A stretch of DNA of 33,409 nucleotides from Xenococcaceae cyanobacterium MO_188.B32. Its GTDB lineage: Bacteria > Cyanobacteriota > Cyanobacteriia > Cyanobacteriales > Xenococcaceae. The stretch is taken from positions 1 through 33,409 of the forward strand of contig JASJDJ010000071.1 of NCBI GenBank assembly GCA_030065635.1, read 5' to 3'. The translations under genes were made by a program, and so were the position numbers. Numbering within the stretch: position 1 is the first letter of the stretch; every line of letters begins with the position of its first letter. This document shows positions 26,276-32,654 of this stretch, piece by piece. Under the pieces are notes generated by a model, which worked only from the letters and a program-made list of their open reading frames with translations, made no database searches and was not told the DNA's origin.

Positions 26276-27124
26276 ATGAGCAGATTATTTATTCGTTTAG
26301 GTATAGGTTTATTATTCACTATTTTTGCTCTGTTAAATTATTGGGGAAATGTTAGTGAAAATGTAGTTACAGGAGAAAAGCAAAGGATACAAATCTCACC
26401 TCGTCAAGAAGTAGTTCTGGGTATTCAATCTATCGAACAAATATTCAGACAACATGGAGGCTTATATCCTAATCGTAGTTTACAAGCCTATGTAGCTCGA
26501 GTAGGAGAGAACTTGATCGACAACTCTTCAGCATCTAAGTCTCCTTATCCTTTTAAATTTCATTTGCTCAGAGATAACATTACTATTAATGCTTTTGCTT
26601 TGCCAGGAGGTCAAATATTTATTACTACTGCCCTTCTTAGTCGTCTTAATTCGGAAGCACAGTTAGCAGGAATTTTAAGTCATCAAATTGGTCATGTAGT
26701 TGCTAGACATGCAGCAGAACATCTTGCCAAGCAGCAATTGGGGATAGCCTTAGTTAATGTAGTTGGTCTGGCTACTAGCGATCGACCTAAAAATGGCAGA
26801 CAGGCAGCAATTTTAGCTCAGGCAGTTAACGAAATACTTACTCTCAAATATAGCAGAGATGATGAATTAGAAAGCGATCGCCTTGGTTTTCGCTTTATGG
26901 TTGAAGCTGGCTATAATCCTATTGGTCTAGTAGAAGTCATGAATATTTTAGCTTCTGCTCGTTCGGGTTCACAACTACCAGAATTTTTTAGTACCCATCC
27001 TAATCCGAAAAACCGCATCGCCATATTAAAACAGATAATTGCCAAAAATTATCCCAGAGGAATTCCTGCCGAACTCGAAGAAGGTGTAGAAAGATTCGAT
27101 GAGATAGTATCTCCTCGTCTTTAA
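26276..27124 (+). CDS. M48-family metallopeptidase homologue with altered active site
   Basis: This 282-residue protein has an N-terminal hydrophobic segment (about 4-20; signal anchor or signal peptide) and an M48 peptidase domain. YVARVGENLIDNS and INAFALPGGQIFITTALL are typical. The metal site reads SHQIGHVVARHAAEH: His136 and His140 are kept, but the catalytic Glu of HExxH is Gln137 (codon CAA at 26684-26686). The downstream third-ligand motif is present as ELESDRLGF, followed by AGYNPIG and FFSTHPNPKNRI. M48 (BepA/Oma1-like) enzymes act in envelope quality control. Here metal binding is plausible but proteolysis would be crippled, so it may be a chaperone-like pseudopeptidase unless the residue is a sequencing error. 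Confidence 0.85.
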   Translation: MSRLFIRLGIGLLFTIFALLNYWGNVSENVVTGEKQRIQISPRQEVVLGIQSIEQIFRQHGGLYPNRSLQAYVARVGENLIDNSSASKSPYPFKFHLLRDNITINAFALPGGQIFITTALLSRLNSEAQLAGILSHQIGHVVARHAAEHLAKQQLGIALVNVVGLATSDRPKNGRQAAILAQAVNEILTLKYSRDDELESDRLGFRFMVEAGYNPIGLVEVMNILASARSGSQLPEFFSTHPNPKNRIAILKQIIAKNYPRGIPAELEEGVERFDEIVSPRL

Positions 27125-27170
27125 AATTGTGGTATAAGCCCAATAAATTTTAATTAAGATAAAAATTTTA

Positions 27171-27203
27171 CAACTAACAACTAACAACTAACAACTAACA
27201 ACT
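27171..27203 (+). repeat. Heptamer tandem repeat (CAACTAA)4.7
   Basis: Four full CAACTAA units and CAACT run from 27171 to 27203 in the gap between the M48-like and DUF456 genes. Short tandemly repeated heptamers (STRR) are known from filamentous and other cyanobacteria. The tract ends 14 bp before the DUF456 start codon. Confidence 0.85.
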
Positions 27204-27217
27204 TTTTCAGGGTTTTT

Positions 27218-27757
27218 ATGAATATAACCATTCTGTATTGGATAGTACTTACTTTTATGTTTATCGGTGTTATCGGTGCAATGATACCAGGACTTCCTGG
27301 TAGTAGTATTATCCTTGCCTCAATTTTAATCTGGAGTATTGCTACTGGATTTACTGGGGTTGGTTTGCCTCTAATTTTTATTTTTATTGTGCTAATTTTG
27401 AGTGCAGGAATAGAGTATTTAGCTCTTTATTGGGGAGTGCAACAAGCTGGTGCTAGCAAATGGAGTACCTATGGAGCGATCGCTGGTATGGCATTAGGAT
27501 TTCTAGGTTTATTGCCAGCTTTACCTATCGGAGGGCCTTTGATTGGTATTCTCTTCGGGGCAATTATGGGAGCTTTTTTGGGAGAATATCTTTATTGTAG
27601 TCATTTAGAATCAAAAGAAAGAATTACACAAGCATTTAAAGTAAGTTTGAGTATTGTTGTTGCTTCAATTATTGGTAACATTATTGAAGCTTTTTTAGCA
27701 GCATTGGCAGTAATTATTTTTATTGTCAGTACGTGGCCTCCAGTGGGAGTAATTTAA
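27218..27757 (+). CDS. DUF456 family membrane protein
   Basis: This 179-residue, very hydrophobic protein has about five to six transmembrane helices. The sequence shows the DUF456 glycine-rich repeats: MFIGVIGAMIPGLPGSSIIL near the N-terminus, then SKWSTYGAIAGMALGFLG, IGGPLIGILFGAIMGAFLGE and SIVVASIIGNIIEAFLAALA. These GxxxG-rich helix pairs resemble glycine-zipper membrane proteins. Biochemical function is unknown. It is cotranscribed in direction with the M48-like gene upstream and the zinc-ribbon gene 23 bp downstream. Confidence 0.85.
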   Translation: MNITILYWIVLTFMFIGVIGAMIPGLPGSSIILASILIWSIATGFTGVGLPLIFIFIVLILSAGIEYLALYWGVQQAGASKWSTYGAIAGMALGFLGLLPALPIGGPLIGILFGAIMGAFLGEYLYCSHLESKERITQAFKVSLSIVVASIIGNIIEAFLAALAVIIFIVSTWPPVGVI

Positions 27758-27780
27758 ATATTAGTGATTAGATCGAGTAG

Positions 27781-28212
27781 ATGGCTAGAAAAAAATCGAG
27801 TCCTAAAAAAAAGCACAAGTTTTTTCTGAATCCCTATATAGATTGTGCTTTTACCAAATGTCCTAAATGTGATACAAAAACAAAAATTCGCAAATTTCCT
27901 TTAGTTATTCATATTGAGCCACAACAGCTTTTTTTCCTCAATAAGAAGTGTAAATATTGTACTAACTGCGATCTCATTATTGTTAAAAAGCAGGAAATAG
28001 AATCTTTTATAGCTGCTGGATTAAACCAACCTAATCCTGAAATTATTGAGAATAACTATTTGATAATGGGGACGATAGAAAGAAAAGATTGGCAAGCAGC
28101 GAATAAAGGTTTACTTTCTCCCCCAGAAATAATCAGCCGAATGTATGTTTTTAAGGATCTGTGGAATTTTGAAGTTATTCCCGCAGGTTGGTATCCCAGT
28201 GAAGAGAAATAG
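27781..28212 (+). CDS. Small zinc-ribbon-like hypothetical protein
   Basis: I do not recognise a named family for this 143-residue protein. It starts with a very basic tail (ARKKSSPKKKHK), then a Cys-rich region that looks like a zinc ribbon: Cys27-x2-Cys30 and Cys57-x2-Cys60-x2-Cys63, about 27 residues apart. The second half is acidic to neutral, with KDWQAANKGLLSPPEIISRM and a Trp-rich end (DLWNFEVIPAGWYP). There is no signal peptide or membrane segment. The basic tail and metal site would suit nucleic-acid binding, but that is only a suggestion. It follows the DUF456 gene by 23 bp. Confidence 0.65.
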   Translation: MARKKSSPKKKHKFFLNPYIDCAFTKCPKCDTKTKIRKFPLVIHIEPQQLFFLNKKCKYCTNCDLIIVKKQEIESFIAAGLNQPNPEIIENNYLIMGTIERKDWQAANKGLLSPPEIISRMYVFKDLWNFEVIPAGWYPSEEK

Positions 28213-28296
28213 TTAGAAAAATATCATTAATTAATTGACTTAGCACAAAAATGCTATCTATGATTGTGCATATTTTCTCTTGTTCGGTAATTGTTA

Positions 28297-31050
28297 ATGT
28301 CCAGAGTGCTGTTAGTTGATTTACCACGAAACTTTTCTGTACCAAATCATCTTCAAGTTATTACGCCAACAAAAGCGATCGCCAGAAGTTTAAATGTTCC
28401 TCACTACAGTTTGTCAAGTTTAGCTGAGGGGGTAGTACGTAAACAAGGTTGGGTAATTGCTTCTTCTTTGATGGCACATCGTATTTTACGCGAAGCAATT
28501 AGAGAAACTCATGGGAATAGAGATATTGAAGGAATAGCTAGTTTAGTTACGCCTACTTTGAATAGCTTGTTTCATAGCGGAGTAGACTTTAAGGCACTAC
28601 AGCAATATCCTTCGGTAAGAGTACAAAAGTTAGCTACATTAGCCCTTCTATATCGACAAAAACTGAGACAGAGAAAAGCGATCGCACCAGCGCAATTGTT
28701 TTGGCAGGGTAGTCAGATTGCAACGAATACAAATTCTTATTTATTTTACGGTTATTTTACTCCTGGAGAAGATCGAATTGCTTTTATCAATGCGATCGCA
28801 GACAATAACAGTATGATGGTATTGCCCTGTGGCGAAGGGGATTTGTTTACTGGAAATCGCGACAAGATTGCTTATTTACAAGCAAGAGGATGGAGAGTTG
28901 ATACTAAGTTTGATTCCAATATAGAACCTAGTCAAATAGACACGGAGATACCTAAAAAAGCAAGAGAAAAAAGTAATCTTACCTTGATGGAGGCAACTCC
29001 GTATGAAGAACTGCAAGAAAACCCTTTTGTTTTAGGAGAACAATTACAACAATCTTTTCTAACGAGGGATTGTAGTGTAAAAAAAGGGCAAAGCACTATT
29101 CTTAATGTTTACCCCAATTTAGAAGCTGAGGTACGGGGAGTATTAACTCAAGTCAAAGCTTTATTAACTCAGGGTATTGCAGCCAAAGATATTGTTCTAG
29201 TAGCTAAAGATGAACAGTTGTATGGTTCGACTCTTTTAGATGTTGCCTGGGAATATCATTTACCTCTACGAGCATTATATGAGATTCCTTTAGAGCAAAC
29301 CCGTTTAGGTGCTTGGCTAAAACTGTTGTTGGAAGTTATTGAAACTAATTTTCCGTTTGAGTCCACCGCCAAGTTACTTAGTCATCCCCTCGCAGGATCG
29401 ATATCTCAGGATATATGGATACAAGCTAGAGTCAAACATCCACAAAATCTATCAGAATGGTTGGAATTAGGAGTAGACTTATCTATATTAGATTTACCAG
29501 CAAAAGATAGTCGCGATCGCTGGTTACAATCTCTACAAGATATTTTAGAAACTTTTCAAGTAAAACAACGAGGGAAAAAGTGGGCAAGGGAAATTGTGGC
29601 TTTCTATTTGCTACAAGATGTTTTAGTTCAACTTTCTCAGCCCCAAGGCGAACAGATAAGTAAACAGGCTTTTCTACAAGAAGTTAAGCAAACCTTGGCT
29701 CTTTTTAGTATACCTATTCAACCAGAAAGGGGAGGTGTAGAACTTCATAACCCTTCATCTCTATTTGGTGCGAGTTATCAGTATGTTTTTGTGTTAGGTA
29801 CAGCCGAAGGAATTTTCCCTACTCCTATTACTAACGATCCCGTTCTTGATTTTTTCGATCGCAAGCAATTGGCCAAACAAGGATTTCCCATAGAAACTGC
29901 TGTAACCATAGCCCAAACAGAAGCATTAACTTTCTATCATTTACTGGGAGTACCTACCAAAAAAATTGTTTTTTCTTATCCTCAATTAATAGGTAGAGAT
30001 ACAGTCTTACCTAGTCCTTATCTCGATACGGACATCTCACGCGGGCGAGGAAGCCTCGCCCGTCGTGTCCTCCGCTTACAACTAAAACCAGATCCTCTAC
30101 CCGATCTACCTCTAGCTAGTAGAGAAGAAGCCCGTCAAGTATATCTACAACAAGAGAATCAGTTTGACGATCCAGTTATTCAACATACAGTAAAAGCTTG
30201 GCAAGTAGAAAAACAACGAGAAAGCGATCGGCCTGCGGATGAATATGATGGGGTTGTGGGTATACCTATAGATCCTGGGACGAGGGTTTTTAGTGCTTCT
30301 CAACTAACTCAGTTGGGGCAATGTCCGTTTAAATGGTTTGCTTCTTGTTTACTAAAATTAAGAGAATTACCCGAAGCGGAAACGGATTTGAGTACTACTC
30401 TTAAAGGTAATCTTTACCATCGCTGTCTGGAATTATCTCTAGCCCAAATCAAAACTACTGCCGACTTAGCAAAATTTAACGTCGAACAATTAACTAAAGC
30501 TTTTTTACAAGCAGAACAAAATTTAGAATTATCTCAAATATCAACTTGGAAAGCACAACGACAAGAACATTTAGAAAACTTGTGGCTTAATCTGATTACC
30601 CCCAGTTTTTTACCCCAAACAACCGAAATTATTGCCAGAGAAAAACCTTTTGAGATGGAATGGCACGGTTTACAAGTAAAGGGAAAAGTAGACCGGATCG
30701 ATCGCGCTACTGATGGATTAGTTATTCTCGATTATAAAACTAGCAGTACTCCTCCCACAGGTGTTAAAGATAATACTGGTAAAGCTAATATAGATATCCA
30801 ACTTCCTCTATACATGGATGCAGTCGAACGATCTTTCCCCCATGAGTCCATTGATACTGCCGTTTATTATTCTCTAACTAAACGTAAAATTATTAAACGT
30901 GCCAAACCAAACAAAGAAGAGTTAGCTGCTTTTGCCGAAAAAGTTAAATCTTATTTAGAACAAGGCTATTATCCCGTTGCACCAGACATAGAACAAAAAG
31001 CTTGTACCTACTGTTCTTTCGATTTAGTTTGTAGAAAAGGTAATCTATAA
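28297..31050 (+). CDS. AddB-like PD-(D/E)XK nuclease family protein
   Basis: This 917-residue protein belongs to the AddB/RecB-type exonuclease group involved in double-strand-break end processing. The C-terminal nuclease shows GKVDRIDRATDGLVILDYKT, where the Asp of VDRID and the D-Y-K triad residues lie. It is wrapped by the four-cysteine iron-sulfur pattern of AddB: Cys676 (LGQCPFKWF) with Cys903, Cys906 and Cys912 (ACTYCSFDLVCRKG) at the extreme C-terminus. The N-terminal helicase-like half has no visible Walker A; the expected place reads LLVDLPRNFSVPNHLQVITP. A palindromic insertion adds residues near 579-591. ATG 28297 is preferred over the in-frame TTG 28291. No addA partner is in the window. 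Confidence 0.82.
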   Translation: MSRVLLVDLPRNFSVPNHLQVITPTKAIARSLNVPHYSLSSLAEGVVRKQGWVIASSLMAHRILREAIRETHGNRDIEGIASLVTPTLNSLFHSGVDFKALQQYPSVRVQKLATLALLYRQKLRQRKAIAPAQLFWQGSQIATNTNSYLFYGYFTPGEDRIAFINAIADNNSMMVLPCGEGDLFTGNRDKIAYLQARGWRVDTKFDSNIEPSQIDTEIPKKAREKSNLTLMEATPYEELQENPFVLGEQLQQSFLTRDCSVKKGQSTILNVYPNLEAEVRGVLTQVKALLTQGIAAKDIVLVAKDEQLYGSTLLDVAWEYHLPLRALYEIPLEQTRLGAWLKLLLEVIETNFPFESTAKLLSHPLAGSISQDIWIQARVKHPQNLSEWLELGVDLSILDLPAKDSRDRWLQSLQDILETFQVKQRGKKWAREIVAFYLLQDVLVQLSQPQGEQISKQAFLQEVKQTLALFSIPIQPERGGVELHNPSSLFGASYQYVFVLGTAEGIFPTPITNDPVLDFFDRKQLAKQGFPIETAVTIAQTEALTFYHLLGVPTKKIVFSYPQLIGRDTVLPSPYLDTDISRGRGSLARRVLRLQLKPDPLPDLPLASREEARQVYLQQENQFDDPVIQHTVKAWQVEKQRESDRPADEYDGVVGIPIDPGTRVFSASQLTQLGQCPFKWFASCLLKLRELPEAETDLSTTLKGNLYHRCLELSLAQIKTTADLAKFNVEQLTKAFLQAEQNLELSQISTWKAQRQEHLENLWLNLITPSFLPQTTEIIAREKPFEMEWHGLQVKGKVDRIDRATDGLVILDYKTSSTPPTGVKDNTGKANIDIQLPLYMDAVERSFPHESIDTAVYYSLTKRKIIKRAKPNKEELAAFAEKVKSYLEQGYYPVAPDIEQKACTYCSFDLVCRKGNL
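30031..30069 (+). repeat. In-frame palindromic insertion inside the AddB-like gene
   Basis: CGGGCGAGG (30042-30050) and CCTCGCCCG (30054-30062) form a perfect 9-bp stem with a 3-nt loop. Outer GACA (30031-30034) and TGTC (30066-30069) extend it. It is strikingly GC-rich for this gene and encodes the Arg/Gly-rich stretch SRGRGSLARR, typical of a mobile palindromic repeat that landed in frame. Confidence 0.7.
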
Positions 31051-31164
31051 AGACGACATAATTCTTAAAGACGTTGCTGTTTCAACAATCTCGAGCGAAA
31101 ATTGCTGTAGGCAAGGCTAGAGTACAACAAGCATTGAGTAATAAGTGAGTAATTTAGCATAGAG

Positions 31165-31226
31165 CAATCAGCCGTGTCGCAGGTGAAAGTCTTACTATAG
31201 ACGTACAGATAAAGATTCGGGGGTAG
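31165..31226 (+). other. Possible group II intron scrap
   Basis: AGCCGTGTCGCAGGTGAAAG and then GATTCGGGGG recall the AGCCGTGTGCG-GTGAAAG...GGTTC-GGGGG segment that precedes reverse-transcriptase genes in bacterial group II introns. The match is partial, no reverse transcriptase follows, and the IS630 remnant begins here. The rest of 31051-31226 shows nothing recognisable. Confidence 0.25.
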
Positions 31227-32003
31227 CTATGCTGCCTTGGTTCCAAGGGATTTACAGTATTTGCCCATCAAACAGGTAATCTCCTCGGGAGTCTGAGCAA
31301 AGTAGAGGAGTCCAGAGTCTACCTGTTGAATCAAATCAGCAAATTCCGGTAAGTGACGCAGATGAGTACTCCGCTGTTTGAGCTTTTTCCACAAGAATTC
31401 AATGGGATTAAAATCGGGAGAGTAGGAAGGCAATTGAAAGATACTTAGCCGCTGTGAGTGTTGCTCAAAAAAGTTGTCCATGGCCCGGCTGGTATGATAT
31501 CTAGCTCCATCTTGAATGATAATCAAGTGTTGTTCTCCTGTCTGTGAGAGAACTTCACTCAAGAATTCTTGGTAGCTTTGGGAATTGAAGCGACCTGTAT
31601 GAGCCTTGTAGAAAAAGCGGCCCGAACGATAGTCAATCAAACCAAACACCTTGTAAGCTTTGCGTTTGCCACTGGTCTTGATAGTCGGTTGTTGACCTTT
31701 GAGTGCCCAAGTGTAACTTAACGACCCCCACTGTGCAAAACTGGCTTCATCCCCAAACAGAATGCGGGCTTTTTTCTCTTGGGCCTGGCGCAGAATTTCC
31801 GGCCATTTTTCCTCCATCCATTCTGTTCTTTTTTCTTCGTTGAGATGATCGCAAACAAAACGAGCTTTCTGAAAAGAAAATCCCAGATTCCTCAACAGAG
31901 TGCTGATATAGTGAGGATGATAGCAAACCCCAAAGCGCTTCTCAATCAAGTCTTGCACCATCAAAGCACTCCAACAGGCACACTCATATCCGGCTTTGAG
32001 GGG
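31227..32003 (-). pseudogene. 5'-truncated IS630-family transposase
   Basis: The minus-strand frame is open from 32003 (just after a TGA) to the TAG at 31227-31229 and gives about 258 codons. The ATG at 31961 or TTG at 31964 is only an internal codon. The DDE catalytic core is complete: Asp in ILFGDEASF, Asp in LIIIQDGARYHTS, and Glu in DFNPIEFLWKKLKQ. The open part starts in PLKAGYECACWSALMVQDLI, normally the middle of the protein. The N-terminal helix-turn-helix DNA-binding part (roughly 80-100 residues) is missing. Its place is taken by the palindromic repeats at 32010-32122. The element should be immobile on its own. Confidence 0.82.
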
Positions 32004-32009
32004 TCATTT

Positions 32010-32132
32010 GGCGATCGCCTTTTACCCAGTTGGCGATCGTAAAAACCCCAAAAATTAGTTTTTGGCGTACGCCAAAACCCCAAAAATTGATATTCGAGCG
32101 GATTTTGGCGCTCGCCAAAATCCCCAAGACTA
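32010..32132. repeat. Cluster of TTTTGGCG-CGCCAAAA palindromes with CCCCAA tails
   Basis: Three related units lie in tandem. They begin at 32031 (TGGCGATCGTAAAAACCCCA), 32063 (TGGCGTACGCCAAAACCCCA) and 32106 (TGGCGCTCGCCAAAATCCCC). The second has a perfect 18-bp palindrome, TTTTGGCGTACGCCAAAA (32060-32077). The third has 10-bp arms GATTTTGGCG/CGCCAAAATC (32101-32122) around CT. A GGCGATCGCC palindrome containing HIP1 sits at 32010-32019. Only the central dinucleotide (AT, TA, CT) changes. The array replaces the 5' end of the IS630 transposase. Confidence 0.8.
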
Positions 32133-32167
32133 TACTACAGAGCATATGACAACTTGACGTGCGGAAG

Positions 32168-32386
32168 ATGGGTTCAAGACTCAGTGAGAATGTATTGTTT
32201 TGGATTTCTATAGTCTTATTTCCCTCAATTTTAATCTTAGTTTTGTTAACTTTTTTGCTGATTCACTCATGGTTTATTCTGCTTGATCCTTCAACGAAAT
32301 TTGGTTTTATTATTAACAGCTCATTTTTCATTATTTTTTATTGGATGAGTTTTAGCTATTATGGCTCTACCGAACTTCAAATGTAA
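32168..32386 (+). CDS. Small two-helix membrane peptide, C-terminus altered by a MITE
   Basis: This 72-codon frame from ATG 32168 encodes a hydrophobic peptide with two likely membrane helices (VLFWISIVLFPSILILVLL and FIINSSFFIIFYW). A GTG at 32159 is in frame, with no strong ribosome site. No family is recognised. The last seven codons (GSTELQM) and the stop come from the inserted 188-bp element starting at 32363. Removing the element and one target copy would place TAG (32559-32561) immediately after SYY, giving a 65-residue ancestor. The coincidence with a clean stop supports this being a real, formerly shorter gene, but short hydrophobic ORFs can arise by chance. Confidence 0.45.
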   Translation: MGSRLSENVLFWISIVLFPSILILVLLTFLLIHSWFILLDPSTKFGFIINSSFFIIFYWMSFSYYGSTELQM

Positions 32387-32558
32387 AACTGTTAGAAACT
32401 AGAAGCTAAAAGTCTTATCCAGCAAGTGTTTTACTCTTTTTCTATTGCATTTTGAGTATTTTAGGCAGCGATCGCTGCCTAAATCCTTTATAGATCAATG
32501 GTTTCGCAGGATTAGAGCCCGTTAAGTTACATCTTAAGTTCGGTAGAGCCGCTATTAT
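32355..32558. mobile_element. 188-bp MITE with ISL3-like ends and 8-bp target duplication
   Basis: The element spans 32363-32550. Its ends are perfect 15-bp inverted repeats, GGCTCTACCGAACTT (32363-32377) and AAGTTCGGTAGAGCC (32536-32550). The match extends inward for another 9 positions with 7 identities (to 32386 and 32527). It is flanked directly by GCTATTAT at 32355-32362 and 32551-32558, an exact 8-bp target site duplication. ISL3-family insertion sequences have ends starting GGCTCTT and 8-bp duplications, so an ISL3-type transposase is the likely mobiliser. No transposase gene is inside. Confidence 0.85.
32460..32483. repeat. Perfect 24-bp palindrome in the centre of the MITE
   Basis: Arms TTTAGGCAGCGA (32460-32471) and TCGCTGCCTAAA (32472-32483) are perfectly complementary and enclose a HIP1 octamer (GCGATCGC). 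It could fold as a terminator-like stem followed by a short T-containing tract. It lies near the middle of the inserted element. Confidence 0.75.
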
Positions 32559-32627
32559 TAGATAATAAAATTGGGCTTGGTGTACATTCTCGTTCCCCTA
32601 CTACCGATCACCCAACAACAGCGATTT

Positions 32628-32641
32628 AATTAGAACTAATT
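32628..32641. promoter_or_regulatory. Short inverted repeat ahead of the glycoside hydrolase gene
   Basis: AATTAG (32628-32633) and CTAATT (32636-32641) form a 6-bp-arm inverted repeat that ends 13 bp before the ATG at 32655. It could be an operator, but it is short and AT-rich. The remainder of 32559-32654 shows nothing else. Confidence 0.2.
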
Positions 32642-32654
32642 CAACTGACTTCAT

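Noticed and set aside
26276-26300. Start of the M48-like gene taken as a frameshifted remnant because of the altered active site
   Set aside because: The frame is intact, normal in length and otherwise conserved, so a single-residue change is the simpler description.
27171-27203. Candidate CRISPR array
   Set aside because: The repeat unit is 7 bp with no spacers; it is a simple tandem repeat.
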